Positions 43,862 through 53,502 are shown, counted from the stretch's first letter. The stretch: DNA of 58,586 nucleotides from an uncultured Flavobacteriales bacterium (GCA_905480095.1 CAJQPF010000004.1:1-58586); one strand, 5' to 3'. Notes: a model not told the origin generated them from the sequence alone. A program made the numbers and translations.

Positions 43862-46231
43862 TTAGTTACGTAGTATTTTACCTTTTTGAATAAGCGACTG
43901 CATTCGTTCTAGCGTTTTGCGTTCAGTACATAGCTCTACAAATGCCCTGCGCTCAAGACCCAATAGGTATTGCTCGCTGACTTCTTGCTTTGCCGTCAAA
44001 TCGCCTCCACACATCACCCTTCCCAGTTTTTCACTGATCAGTTTGTCGTGTTCAGAGATGTACTTTCCCACTGCCATTGCATTTGCTCCTGCATACACGA
44101 TTCCCATGCCTTCCGCACCTAAAACTGTAATGTCTTTGCGTTCGATGGGTCTTGTGTAGCCAGAATCAGCCATTTGAATAGCCGCAGCCTTTGACCTAGA
44201 AACAAGGTCTCTGCGATTGACACAAACCTCGTCCACACCTTCAACCAGGTAACCAAGTTCAAATGCCTCGTATGCTGATGTTGCCACTTTTGCTTGTCCT
44301 ATCGTCAGAAAACTTTCTCTCATTGCATTAATACGTATATCTCCTTCCTTTAAGGAATCTGACAATCGCAATACAAATTCTTTTGTGCCTCCACCTGCAG
44401 GGATGACGCCTATACCAAACTCGACAAGGCCCATATATGTTTCAGCGTGTGCGATGACTTTATCTGCATGAAGACAAAGTTCACATCCGCCACCCAAAGC
44501 CATGTTGTGAGGTGCCGCAATAACGGGGACCCCCGAGTAACGCATTCTCATCATTGTGTCCTGGAAGTATTTAACAGCGGCATCAAGTTCCTCCCATTCC
44601 TGTTCAACTGCAAGCATGAAAATCATCCCCACATTCGCTCCTGCACTGAAATTTGCACCGTTGTTACTCACGACCAATCCACGGTATCCTTCTTCAGCCA
44701 GATCGATGGCTTTGTTTAAACCCTGTAGGACTTCCGCGCCTATGGAATTCATCTTTGTATGGAATTCAATATTGAGGATCCCATCGCCGATGTCCTTAAT
44801 GGTTGTCCCACTGTTGGACCAAACCACATTGTCAACATACTCAAGGTTGATTCTCCCTTCTTGACCAGGAATGACTTTATACGTCTTACTTGTCGGGTCG
44901 TAACATTCTCTCACACCACCTGTCACTCTATAAAAAGTATCATGACCTGCTTCAAGCATGTCATTCACCCAACCCGCAACGTGATGACCACGTTCTTTCG
45001 CAATTTCTGAAGCCGCTTGAATGCCAATTGCATCCCAACTTTCGAAAGCGCCTAATTCCCATGCAAATCCGGCTCTTAGGGCATCATCAATTCGGTAAAT
45101 TTCATCACTTATCTCAGGAATCCTGTAACTCACATATGAGAATACATCGGTGAATATTCTTCGATAGAAATCTCCCGCTTCGTCTGTTCCGTTAAAAAGC
45201 AACTTTGTGCGATCCTTTAAATCGTCCACTTGTTTTGCCGCTTCCAGTGTGGCATATTTTACTTTTTCCTTTTCTCTATATTCTAAAGTCTTAAGGTCAA
45301 GGACCAGTATTTTGCGTTTGCCTTTGTCGTCTTTAGATTTTTTATAAAATCCTTGTCCAGATTTACTTCCAAGCCAATTGTTGTCCACCAAATGCTGAAC
45401 ATATTTTGGGATCGCAAAGGATTCAGACCGTTCGTCATTTGGACAATTTGTAGCGACTCCATTTGCAACATGCACAAGCGTGTCAAGACCTACAACATCA
45501 CATGTTCGAAATGTCGCACTCTTAGGCCTTCCCATCGCTGGCCCTGTAAGTTTGTCAACTTTGTCAACAGAAAGCCCCATGTCTTCTACAGTATGAAAGA
45601 GTGCTTGAATTGCAAAAACGCCAACTCTGTTTGCAATAAATGCAGGCGTGTCTTTGCAAAGTACTGACTGCTTTCCGAGGATGCTTTCACCATATCCCAT
45701 GAAAAAGTCAATGACCCTCTGCTCAGTTTTAGGTCCAGGGATAATTTCAAGGAGTTGAAGATATCTCGGGGGGTTGAAAAAGTGTGTGCCACAGAAATGC
45801 TTTTGAAAATCTTCGGAGCGTCCTTCACTTAATTGAGAAATAGGGATTCCACTGGTGTTCGATGAAATCAGTGTTCCAGGCTTGCGAAACGCTTCTACCC
45901 GTTCAAACAGTTGTTGTTTGATATCCAACCTTTCTACGATGACCTCAATAATCCAGTCGCAACTAGAAATTTTTTCTAAATCATCGTCAAAATTTCCACA
46001 TTCGATGCGATTCGCAAATCGCTTTGAGTAGAGTGGGGCAGGCTTTGATTTCAGAGATGCTTTTAATGCGCCTTCTGCAGGAGCGTTTCTTGGCCCCTCT
46101 TTTGATGGAAGGTCGAGAAGCAATACCTCAGACCCTGTTTGGGCCAGATGGCAAGCTATGGCAGATCCCATAACTCCAGACCCCAAAACCGCTACTTTGC
46201 GAATCTCGTGCGTTTTAATAGGTGTATTCAT
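43862..46231 (-). CDS. 3-hydroxyacyl-CoA dehydrogenase / enoyl-CoA hydratase fusion
   Basis: A 789-residue bifunctional beta-oxidation enzyme. The N-terminal dehydrogenase has the NAD motif VAVLGSGVMGSAIA and the FVANRVG-type C-terminal domain (FIANRVGVFA). The hydratase/isomerase domain is at the C terminus (about residues 480-700), with oxyanion-hole segments GANFSAGANVG and ALGGGCELCLHAD, and the catalytic Glu region YMGLVEFGIGVIPAGGG. The domain order is opposite to E. coli FadB (hydratase first). It overlaps the marR stop codon by 4 bp. Confidence 0.94.
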   Translation of the reverse strand: MNTPIKTHEIRKVAVLGSGVMGSAIACHLAQTGSEVLLLDLPSKEGPRNAPAEGALKASLKSKPAPLYSKRFANRIECGNFDDDLEKISSCDWIIEVIVERLDIKQQLFERVEAFRKPGTLISSNTSGIPISQLSEGRSEDFQKHFCGTHFFNPPRYLQLLEIIPGPKTEQRVIDFFMGYGESILGKQSVLCKDTPAFIANRVGVFAIQALFHTVEDMGLSVDKVDKLTGPAMGRPKSATFRTCDVVGLDTLVHVANGVATNCPNDERSESFAIPKYVQHLVDNNWLGSKSGQGFYKKSKDDKGKRKILVLDLKTLEYREKEKVKYATLEAAKQVDDLKDRTKLLFNGTDEAGDFYRRIFTDVFSYVSYRIPEISDEIYRIDDALRAGFAWELGAFESWDAIGIQAASEIAKERGHHVAGWVNDMLEAGHDTFYRVTGGVRECYDPTSKTYKVIPGQEGRINLEYVDNVVWSNSGTTIKDIGDGILNIEFHTKMNSIGAEVLQGLNKAIDLAEEGYRGLVVSNNGANFSAGANVGMIFMLAVEQEWEELDAAVKYFQDTMMRMRYSGVPVIAAPHNMALGGGCELCLHADKVIAHAETYMGLVEFGIGVIPAGGGTKEFVLRLSDSLKEGDIRINAMRESFLTIGQAKVATSAYEAFELGYLVEGVDEVCVNRRDLVSRSKAAAIQMADSGYTRPIERKDITVLGAEGMGIVYAGANAMAVGKYISEHDKLISEKLGRVMCGGDLTAKQEVSEQYLLGLERRAFVELCTERKTLERMQSLIQKGKILRN

Positions 46232-46677
46232 TTTAATTGAAGTGGTATAAGATGTTCAGGATCTTCAAGAATTGTATTGAGTTTTTGAAGACCATCATTT
46301 AATTGTTGTATTGTTTCGCGACCTAACATTGTAGATAACCTTTCATTGATTCCGACGACCAAATCCCTGGCTTGGCGTCTTGAGTCAAGACCTACTGGCG
46401 TTAGGAAGACCCTTACAGATCTTCCATCGACCTTGTCAGGACGACGTTCTATGAGACCTTTTTCTTCCATGCCTTTTAAAGTCCTAGATAATGAAGTGGG
46501 CTCCATACCCATTCTCGGTCCAAGCTTTGTGCTGGGCGTTCCATCTCTCTCGATACTTAACAGTGCATATCCCACTGATAAGGTGATGCCCCGTCTTTCA
46601 GCTTCCGAAGAATAAAGGCGTGCAAGTTTGGCCCATCCCCACCTCAAGTTGAAGTCTATTGTTTCTTGTCGTTTCAA
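46228..46677 (-). CDS. MarR-family transcriptional regulator of the beta-oxidation operon
   Basis: A 149-residue winged-helix regulator. The recognition helix region is KLGPRMGMEPTSLSRTLKGM, followed by the wing LIERRPDKVDGRSVRVFLTPVG, and helical dimerisation segments at both ends. The start is TTG (46677); no in-frame ATG precedes the DNA-binding domain. As the first gene of the operon, overlapping fadB by 4 bp, it likely represses the operon and responds to acyl-CoA or fatty acid. A 19-bp palindrome 41 bp upstream is its probable operator. Confidence 0.9.
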   Translation of the reverse strand: MKRQETIDFNLRWGWAKLARLYSSEAERRGITLSVGYALLSIERDGTPSTKLGPRMGMEPTSLSRTLKGMEEKGLIERRPDKVDGRSVRVFLTPVGLDSRRQARDLVVGINERLSTMLGRETIQQLNDGLQKLNTILEDPEHLIPLQLK

Positions 46678-46717
46678 TTGAAAGATAAAAGTACGATAAA
46701 ATACTATGCACGCATAA

Positions 46718-46736
46718 TAAATTTATCATAAATTTA
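46718..46736. promoter_or_regulatory. 19-bp palindromic operator upstream of marR-fad operon
   Basis: TAAATTTATCATAAATTTA is a perfect inverted repeat with one central base. It contains two ATAAATTTA half-repeats and lies 41-59 bp before the marR TTG start, where a MarR dimer would block transcription. No similar site is seen elsewhere in the window, including upstream of the acetyl-CoA synthetase gene. Confidence 0.72.
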
Positions 46737-46933
46737 AACAGTGACGTATAAACGTTCTTTTTAGGTCTCCAGAGGCATGTCTCTAAATAGAATGTTTTGA
46801 GAAAATATTGTGATCCTTCAACAGATATATTGCTTTGTTTTATCCGCGCTACTCCTTGATTATGTTACGTACTTGTTCACTTTTAGATTTGTTAACGTAC
46901 ATTAGATAAATGTTTCAAATCATTCATGTCCCG

Positions 46934-48040
46934 ATGCGATATTTGTTGGCGATTTCTTTCGTCCTAATGATGGTAAAGACCAGTTCTTCCCAGTCAACAT
47001 CGTGTCTTGAAATTCTCCCAAATCCCAACCCGTCATCTCCAGCATTCCAAGAGTTTGATCGATTTGTCGAGGTGCTTGGTGTCCTTCAATTCTATGCAGA
47101 GCCTGGGGTGAGTGATGCTCAGCTGCTTCATGCGGCTTCTGTAGGTGCTGAACTTTTAGATAACAATGAAGATGGACTCATTGATGATGACGCGCTTGGT
47201 GAACAATTGTCGAATGTAAATGCCACAATGCCACTTTTTCTGGCAGAGGGTTCACCTGCAGAGGAGGCGATGATGGATAATTTTGACGACACATTTTGTG
47301 TTCACGCAGTATTGTATTCTGACGAAATCGCTCCGGATTCACCTTTGGATTGGTTTTCTGAGGCCTGTCTGGAAGAAATTTTGCATACCATTAATGGGTG
47401 CGGCCACACTGAATTGTACCCATCCATGTTCGCTCTTTGGCCAGCAGGTGCATCTCAATTGGCTCAAGCCATGGATTTGGCCCGCGGAGGTCAATTTCTT
47501 GGAATCCCAGGTTCTTACCCAGATGAAGCTTGGTTTCATTACTCAGATGTAACATGTGATTACGAGTGTATGGCCATTGAATACTTGTATTGGGCTTTGG
47601 CTTCAAATATGGGCGTATTAAATACCCCTGAAATTTGTGAGGCGATTGCTGAAGAATGGGAGTTGTGCTCTCCAGAACTTCTCGCTTCTACTGACCTCAT
47701 GATTTATTCGATCATCACAAACCCCTTGAATAAATTACCACAGCAAGCCCCAGATGGTGTTTACTGTCCTGTCGTTTCAGTTTCTGAAACAGCGATTCAA
47801 GGTTCCCCAAACGTTTTCCCAAACCCGTCTCATGATCAGTTTATGATTGATCTCAATGCTTTGTCATCGCGTGCAAAATTCATTGTGATTACCGATACTT
47901 CAGGAAGGGAAATCCGTTCACAAAAGTTGATGCCCAACGCTCAGAGGGTCATACTTGATGGGGATTTGATTTCCGGACTATATATCTTATCTATTTATGC
48001 CGATTCACTGCTTTATTCTACCTCTTTAATTGTCAATTAA
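46934..48040 (+). CDS. T9SS-exported protein with EF-hand-like loop and EEILH motif
   Basis: A 368-residue secreted protein of unknown function. The ATG at 46934 gives a clean signal peptide (MRYLLAISFVLMMVKTSSSQ). A calcium-loop-like DNNEDGLIDDD appears near residue 85, and EACLEEILHTINGCGHTELYP near residue 145 looks like a metal-protease helix with the first His of HExxH replaced by Glu. A second conserved-looking block is YSDVTCDYECMAIEYLYWAL. The C-terminal ~75 residues are a type IX sorting domain (VFPNPSHDQFMIDL, then GLYILSIY). Confidence 0.8.
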   Translation: MRYLLAISFVLMMVKTSSSQSTSCLEILPNPNPSSPAFQEFDRFVEVLGVLQFYAEPGVSDAQLLHAASVGAELLDNNEDGLIDDDALGEQLSNVNATMPLFLAEGSPAEEAMMDNFDDTFCVHAVLYSDEIAPDSPLDWFSEACLEEILHTINGCGHTELYPSMFALWPAGASQLAQAMDLARGGQFLGIPGSYPDEAWFHYSDVTCDYECMAIEYLYWALASNMGVLNTPEICEAIAEEWELCSPELLASTDLMIYSIITNPLNKLPQQAPDGVYCPVVSVSETAIQGSPNVFPNPSHDQFMIDLNALSSRAKFIVITDTSGREIRSQKLMPNAQRVILDGDLISGLYILSIYADSLLYSTSLIVN

Positions 48041-48041
48041 C

Positions 48042-48590
48042 ATGGACCGTATCGGATTTTCTTCAAGACTTGGTGCAGTAGCATTGGATTGGGTTTTTGC
48101 TGGCGTTTTTGCTGGCGTTTTTGCTGCCATCTTTGGAATGTTAGGCTTGGGGGCTGGAGGCGCATTGGGTTTGGCCGTTGATGAGCAAGCTCAAATGGAA
48201 AGTGCATTAGAGGCCGCGGGACTTGGTGCAGGACTTGGTGCGCTTCTGGGGTTGATCAGCGGCATCGTGATCGGTTATTTTTTGTATTCTCTGATCGAAG
48301 CATTCGCAGGAGCAAGTCCAGGAAAAATGGTGCTTGGATTTAAAGTGGGAAATGAAGACGGTCGTGCTGGAGATACGGGTCTTTATTTAAAGCGTTGGGC
48401 AATTAAAAATGCATCAAGTGTTTTTTCCATGGTCGCACTATTCACTGGTCTCGTGTTTCTTGAGCCCATTGGAACGTTAATTGGAATTGTGATGTTTTTT
48501 GGTTGCTTTTTAGCGCTTTCGGATGAACGTCAAGCATTGCACGATAAGATTGCGAAAACCGCGATTTATCACAAAAAAGATTTGATCTGA
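48042..48590 (+). CDS. RDD-family membrane protein
   Basis: A 182-residue protein with four hydrophobic helices and the RDD start FSSRLGAVALDWVFAG, plus ASPGKMVLGFKV and the late ALSDERQALHDKIAKT motif. RDD proteins are small membrane proteins proposed to transport ions or osmolytes. A 12-bp tandem repeat (48093-48126) duplicates the FAGV unit in the first helix. It starts 1 bp after the preceding stop codon when the ATG at 48042 is used. Confidence 0.85.
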   Translation: MDRIGFSSRLGAVALDWVFAGVFAGVFAAIFGMLGLGAGGALGLAVDEQAQMESALEAAGLGAGLGALLGLISGIVIGYFLYSLIEAFAGASPGKMVLGFKVGNEDGRAGDTGLYLKRWAIKNASSVFSMVALFTGLVFLEPIGTLIGIVMFFGCFLALSDERQALHDKIAKTAIYHKKDLI

Positions 48591-48600
48591 GTCTCCACTC

Positions 48601-50499
48601 TTACAGTCCTGCACCTTTTATAATATCCGCAACAACACTTGGATCAAGGAGTGTAGATGTATCCCCTAGGTTTGTCACATCACCCTCGGCTACTTTTCTT
48701 AAAATTCGCCTCATGATCTTTCCAGATCGCGTCTTTGGAAGACCCATCACTATTTGAATCTTATCAGGTTTTGCAATAGGGCCGATAATGTCCACGACCG
48801 TTTTGTTGACTTCCACAACAAAGGCTTCCATGTCAGTTGGGTATTTGTGGCAGATTGCATATGCATAGATCCCCTGACCTTTGATGTCATGCGGATATCC
48901 TACAACAGCCGTTTCCACGACATTTTCATGCTCATCTATTGCTGCTTCTATTTCGGCTGTGCCGAACCGATGACCACTCACATTGATAACATCATCCACC
49001 CGTCCTGTAATTCGGTAGTATCCATCCTCATCTCGTCTGCATCCATCTCCCGTAAAATATTTCCCTGGATAGGTTGAGAAATAAACGTTCTGACATCTTT
49101 CATGATCTCCATATGTTGTTCGAATCATGCTGGGCCATGGGAATTTGACACATAGGTTCCCCTGCACATCGTTGCCTTCAATTTCGTTTCCTTCAGAATC
49201 GACCAAGCAAGGTTGAATTCCTGGCAGGGGAAGCGTCGCATAACTGGGTTTTAATTTTGTAATTCCCGCCAATGGAGAAATCATGATTCCCCCCGTTTCT
49301 GTTTGCCACCATGTATCGACAATGGGGCATCTGCCTTTTCCGATAACGTCGTTATACCAATGCCAAGCCTCTTCATTGATGGGCTCTCCCACAGATCCTA
49401 AAACCCGAAGTGAACTGAGTTTATAAGGGTTCACAAATTCCTTCCCACGCGCTTGGAGCGCACGAATTGCTGTTGGCGCAGTATAGAATAGGTTGACCTG
49501 ATGTTTGTCACAAATCTCCCAAAACCTTCCTGAGTCAGGATATGTCGGCACCCCTTCAAACATTACTGTTGTAGCCCCCGATAATAGTGGGCCGTAGACG
49601 ATGTATGTATGTCCGGTAATCCAGCCGATATCTGCTGTACACCAATAAACATCACCATCCTTGTATTGAAAGACATTTCGAAAGCTGTATTCGGCATACA
49701 CCATGTAGCCTCCACACGTATGAACAACCCCTTTCGGTTTGCCTGTAGAGCCTGAAGTATAAAGGACAAATAGCGCATCCTCACTTTCCATTGTTTCAGC
49801 GACACAAATGTCATTTACAAGGTCAAGTTCCTCATGAAGCCAGACATCGCGCCCAGATTTCATGTTCACTTTTTCACCCGTTCTTTTAAGCACAATCGAC
49901 TTTTCAATGCTTGGGCACGTTTCAAGTGCTTTATCTACAATATTTTTTAATTCTATTGTTTTTGCGCCTCTGTACCCCCCATCTGCAGTGACAATAATGT
50001 TGCAGTTTGCATCATTAATTCTGTCCTCTAAAGATCTTGCGGAGAAACCTGCAAAAACCACGGAGTGTATCGCCCCAATTCTTGCGCATGCTAACGTAGC
50101 GATTGCAAGCTCAGGTGTCATGGGCATGTATAGACATATTCGATCACCCTTCTTTCCTCCGTTGCGTTTTAAAACGTTGGCGAATGAACATACGCGTTTG
50201 TGAAGTTCTTTATATGTGATCCGAACGGTCTCTTCACTTGGATCGTTTGGTTCCCATAAAAGTGCAATGTGATCCCCTTTCGTCTCCAAATGTCTGTCCA
50301 AGCAATTTTCTGTAATGTTGAGTTGTCCTCCGATAAACCATTCAACTTGAGGCGTGTCAAATTCCCATTTCAGTACCTTATCCCACTTCTTTTTCCATGT
50401 GAAGGTATCAGCCTTTTTTGACCAAAAAACCTCTGGATGATCTATACTCTTTTTGTACTCTTCTTTGTATTCCTTAAGAGAATTGATTTTATTCATCAT
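48601..50499 (-). CDS. acs: Acetyl-CoA synthetase
   Basis: A 632-residue AMP-forming acetate:CoA ligase. Motifs: YTSGSTGKPKGVVHTCGG (P-loop), DTWWQTETGG, YFTGDGCRRDEDGYY and the C-terminal TRSGKIMRRILRK with the regulatory Lys that is acetylated in homologues. It converts acetate to acetyl-CoA and fits with the neighbouring beta-oxidation and TCA (sucC) genes. It follows the LolD-type gene by 14 bp on the minus strand. Confidence 0.96.
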   Translation of the reverse strand: MMNKINSLKEYKEEYKKSIDHPEVFWSKKADTFTWKKKWDKVLKWEFDTPQVEWFIGGQLNITENCLDRHLETKGDHIALLWEPNDPSEETVRITYKELHKRVCSFANVLKRNGGKKGDRICLYMPMTPELAIATLACARIGAIHSVVFAGFSARSLEDRINDANCNIIVTADGGYRGAKTIELKNIVDKALETCPSIEKSIVLKRTGEKVNMKSGRDVWLHEELDLVNDICVAETMESEDALFVLYTSGSTGKPKGVVHTCGGYMVYAEYSFRNVFQYKDGDVYWCTADIGWITGHTYIVYGPLLSGATTVMFEGVPTYPDSGRFWEICDKHQVNLFYTAPTAIRALQARGKEFVNPYKLSSLRVLGSVGEPINEEAWHWYNDVIGKGRCPIVDTWWQTETGGIMISPLAGITKLKPSYATLPLPGIQPCLVDSEGNEIEGNDVQGNLCVKFPWPSMIRTTYGDHERCQNVYFSTYPGKYFTGDGCRRDEDGYYRITGRVDDVINVSGHRFGTAEIEAAIDEHENVVETAVVGYPHDIKGQGIYAYAICHKYPTDMEAFVVEVNKTVVDIIGPIAKPDKIQIVMGLPKTRSGKIMRRILRKVAEGDVTNLGDTSTLLDPSVVADIIKGAGL

Positions 50500-50513
50500 G
50501 ATTTAAATTACAG

Positions 50514-51164
50514 TCAGACAATGACACCATCTGCCATTCTTAAGCTTCGGTCCGCTCTTGAAGCAAGTTCTTCGTTGTGGGTGACGATAATGATTGTAAG
50601 CCCAAGTTTGTCGCGCAGATCGAAAAACAGATCATGAAGAATGGCGGCATTTTCAGAATCTAAATTTCCGGATGGTTCATCGGCGAGTAGGATTTTAGGT
50701 TCGTTCATGAGCGCTCTAGCGACGGCAATACGCTGTTGTTCACCTCCAGAAAGTTCAGCAGGCAAATGGCTGGCCCTGTCGTGAAGTCCAAGTTCTTTCA
50801 GCAGCTTCATGCCTCGGGTTTCGGCCTCCAAATCGGATGTGCCAGCAATCCATGCAGGCATCATCACATTTTCCAGAGCTGTAAACTCAGGAAGGAGTCT
50901 GTGAAACTGAAACACGAATCCGATGTGTTTGTTTCTGAAATCTGCAAGTGATGACCGTGACAGATTGGACACATTCTCTCCGCCTATTTGAAGTTCGCCA
51001 GAACTCTCAACATCAAGTGTGCCAATGATTTGAAGTAATGTGGTCTTTCCGGCGCCAGAGGTTCCAACGATGCTGACGACTTCGCCTTCTGCGACTTTGA
51101 GAGTGATGCCTTTTAAGACCTCTAATTCTCCAAATTGTTTCCGAATATCTTTTACTTGAATCAC
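50514..51164 (-). CDS. LolD-type ABC transporter ATP-binding protein
   Basis: A 216-residue ATPase of the LolD/MacB class: Walker [11 protein letters not shown]-loop [17 protein letters not shown], signature [15 protein letters not shown], Walker [14 protein letters not shown]. In this class the ATPase energises FtsX-like permeases, for example lipoprotein release by LolCDE. The permease genes are not adjacent, which is common for Bacteroidota lolD. It is divergent from sucC. Confidence 0.9.
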   Translation of the reverse strand: MIQVKDIRKQFGELEVLKGITLKVAEGEVVSIVGTSGAGKTTLLQIIGTLDVESSGELQIGGENVSNLSRSSLADFRNKHIGFVFQFHRLLPEFTALENVMMPAWIAGTSDLEAETRGMKLLKELGLHDRASHLPAELSGGEQQRIAVARALMNEPKILLADEPSGNLDSENAAILHDLFFDLRDKLGLTIIIVTHNEELASRADRSLRMADGVIV

Positions 51165-51239
51165 AGTTGCAATCTACGCAATCGTGCCCCTTAAATTGCC
51201 TAACTTTGCCCCGTAAAATCAACTCTTAAAAGCAGAAAA

Positions 51240-52451
51240 ATGAATCTTCACGAGTATCAGGGTAAATCTATCCTTAAAAGTTTTGGAGTTGCTATTCAAG
51301 AAGGACTAGTGGCAGAGACTGCAGAAGAGGCTTACAGCGTTGCTGAAAAATTAGCAGCGGATACGGGCACAGAGTGGTTTGTTGTCAAAGCACAAATTCA
51401 TGCGGGTGGCCGAGGCAAAGGTGCCGTTATAGAAACGGGATCTCACGGTGTTGTTCTTGCAAAAGGTCTTGATAAAGTTAAAGGTGTGGCATCAGGCATC
51501 CTGGGTGGCCATTTGGTCACAGCTCAGACTTCCTCAAAAGGAAAAATGGTCAACAAAGTCCTTGTTGCTCAGGACGTATACTACCCAGGCGAAACAGAAA
51601 CAGAGGAATACTATGTTTCAGTTCTTTTAGACAGATCATCGGGTAAAAACATCATTATGTATTCTCCAGAAGGAGGAATGGATATTGAAGCAGTCGCTGA
51701 AAAGACACCAGAGCTTATTTACACAGAAACCATCGATCCAGGTGCAGGACTTCAGGGATTCCAAGCGAGACGTATTGCGTTTAATCTAGGTCTCAGTGGT
51801 CAAGCTTATAAGCAGATGATCAAATTTGTGTTCAAACTATATGATGCATATATCGGTTGTGATGCGTCCATGTTTGAAATCAATCCAGTTCTAAAAACAT
51901 CTGACAACAAAGTCATCGCGGTAGATGCGAAGGTGAGTCTAGATGAAAATGCCCTTTTCCGTCATCCAGCATATGAAGCGATGCGTGACAAAACCGAGGA
52001 AGATCCTACAGAACTGGAAGCGGACGAAATAGGGCTTAGCTATGTCAAGCTCGATGGAAATGTTGGGTGTATGGTGAACGGCGCCGGTCTCGCGATGGCG
52101 ACCATGGATATTATCAAGTTAAGTGGAGGTGATCCTGCAAATTTTCTTGACGTAGGCGGAACTGCTGATGCTTCTCGAGTAGAGCAAGCGTTCCGCATTA
52201 TTCTGAAAGACCCTTCTGTAAAAGCAATACTCGTAAATATCTTTGGAGGAATTGTGCGTTGCGATAGAGTGGCGCAAGGTGTTGTCGATGCATATAAAAA
52301 TATGGGGAACATCGATGTTCCTATTATCGTCCGTCTACAGGGGACAAATGCCACTGAGGCGAAGAGGCTTATTGACGAGTCAGGCTTAGAAGTAACCTCT
52401 GTCATCCTTCTTCAGGAAGCTGCAGATGCGGTTGCTGCTGTTGTCGCTTAA
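51240..52451 (+). CDS. sucC: Succinyl-CoA synthetase beta subunit (ADP-forming)
   Basis: A 403-residue ATP-grasp subunit of the TCA-cycle enzyme that makes ATP from succinyl-CoA. Start MNLHEYQGKSILKSFG and KAQIHAGGRGKG are typical; NGAGLAMATMD, FLDVGGTAD and VNIFGGIVRCDRVA are the C-terminal domain signatures. sucD is not adjacent, as is usual in Bacteroidota. A TAACTTTG box at 51201-51208 may be its -7 element. Its TAA overlaps the stop codon of the convergent methyltransferase gene (shared TTAA). Confidence 0.97.
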   Translation: MNLHEYQGKSILKSFGVAIQEGLVAETAEEAYSVAEKLAADTGTEWFVVKAQIHAGGRGKGAVIETGSHGVVLAKGLDKVKGVASGILGGHLVTAQTSSKGKMVNKVLVAQDVYYPGETETEEYYVSVLLDRSSGKNIIMYSPEGGMDIEAVAEKTPELIYTETIDPGAGLQGFQARRIAFNLGLSGQAYKQMIKFVFKLYDAYIGCDASMFEINPVLKTSDNKVIAVDAKVSLDENALFRHPAYEAMRDKTEEDPTELEADEIGLSYVKLDGNVGCMVNGAGLAMATMDIIKLSGGDPANFLDVGGTADASRVEQAFRIILKDPSVKAILVNIFGGIVRCDRVAQGVVDAYKNMGNIDVPIIVRLQGTNATEAKRLIDESGLEVTSVILLQEAADAVAAVVA

Positions 52452-53101
52452 ATTTTCATAGCGATTTGTACGCCATCCCAAACAGGTATCAATACATTCT
52501 CAACCTCTTTGTGATCCAGGATATACTTATTTAATAGGTGTATCCTTGAGGCTCCAGATTCTGGTTTTGAGCGCTTCTTCATGTCGAGAACGGCCCCTCC
52601 CCAAATGACATTGTCTATCAGGAGCCATCCGCCACTTCGGAGTCTAGAGATTGCAAATTCCGCATACTCTATTTGATGTTCCTTGTCTGCATCTAGCCAT
52701 ATAAGATCGAACTCTCCCTTGATTTCTCCACTTTTAATAATGTCTAAAGCATGACCGTAATGTCGCGTGATGTTCTCATAAACCCCTGCTTCATGAAAGT
52801 ATGTCTCATGTATGCGCTCTAATTCGTCGTTTATTTCAATTGTATGTATTTCACCATGCGGCGCAAGACCTTCAGATAAGCATATTGTCGCGTAGCCCGT
52901 AAATGTTCCGAATTCCAAGATGCGATTTGGGCGAACCATTTTACTTATTGCAGATAAAAAACGCCCCTGAATTGGATCACTGAGCATCTGGGGTTTTGTC
53001 GTTGTTAACCATGTGTCTCTTCTCAGTCGTGACAACACCTCTCCCTCTGGAGATGAATGATCTTCAGAATATTCATTTGTTGCGTCTTCAAAATGTGCCA
53101 T
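52448..53101 (-). CDS. Class I SAM-dependent O-methyltransferase
   Basis: A 217-residue methyltransferase of the catechol/caffeoyl-CoA O-methyltransferase type. Motif I is ILEFGTFTGYATICLSEGL; the metal/acidic site is DLIWLDADKEHQ; LLIDNVIWGGAVLD follows. The natural substrate is unknown. It is convergent with sucC and divergent from the SUI1-domain gene. Confidence 0.9.
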   Translation of the reverse strand: MAHFEDATNEYSEDHSSPEGEVLSRLRRDTWLTTTKPQMLSDPIQGRFLSAISKMVRPNRILEFGTFTGYATICLSEGLAPHGEIHTIEINDELERIHETYFHEAGVYENITRHYGHALDIIKSGEIKGEFDLIWLDADKEHQIEYAEFAISRLRSGGWLLIDNVIWGGAVLDMKKRSKPESGASRIHLLNKYILDHKEVENVLIPVWDGVQIAMKI

Positions 53102-53144
53102 ACAGCAAATCTACCGCGTACCTTGCGCAATATTTGCAAATAAA

Positions 53145-53492
53145 ATGGCAAAACGAAGACGAAATAACGACGGCATGGTGTTCAGCACCAATACTGGGTT
53201 CGATTGGGATGAAGACAGTGGTGACGAAGATGACCGCAATTGGTCGCCTTCTATGTGCAAGCTATATGTGAGTTTGGACAGAAAACAACGCGCTGGGAAA
53301 CCTGTAACACTGATAGAAGGCCATGATGGACCCGCTTCAGAACTCCTTGCATTGGGTAAAACGCTTAAAGTTAAATGTGGTGTAGGTGGCGCTGTAAAAG
53401 AGGGGTGTATTCTGATCCAGGGCGATCACAGAGATAAAGTAGTCTCTATTCTTGAAGCAGATGGATTTCATGTAAAACGCAAAGGCGGTTGA
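53145..53492 (+). CDS. SUI1/eIF1-like translation factor (YciH family)
   Basis: A 115-residue protein with an acidic, disordered N terminus and a C-terminal SUI1 domain: VTLIEGHDGPASELLALGK, KCGVGGAVKEGCILIQGDH and KVVSILEADGFHVKRKGG. Bacterial YciH homologues are proposed to affect initiation fidelity on the ribosome. It is 10 bp upstream of the THUMP methylase gene, so the pair forms a translation-related unit. Confidence 0.9.
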   Translation: MAKRRRNNDGMVFSTNTGFDWDEDSGDEDDRNWSPSMCKLYVSLDRKQRAGKPVTLIEGHDGPASELLALGKTLKVKCGVGGAVKEGCILIQGDHRDKVVSILEADGFHVKRKGG

Positions 53493-53502
53493 TACAATAA
53501 CA

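Noticed and set aside
48093-48126. 12-bp tandem repeat
   Set aside because: About 2.5 copies inside the RDD gene, in frame, encoding a repeated FAGV in a membrane helix; too short to suggest phase variation.
52040-52405. Antisense open frame of 121 codons inside sucC
   Set aside because: Shadow of sucC with no recognisable domain or upstream signals.
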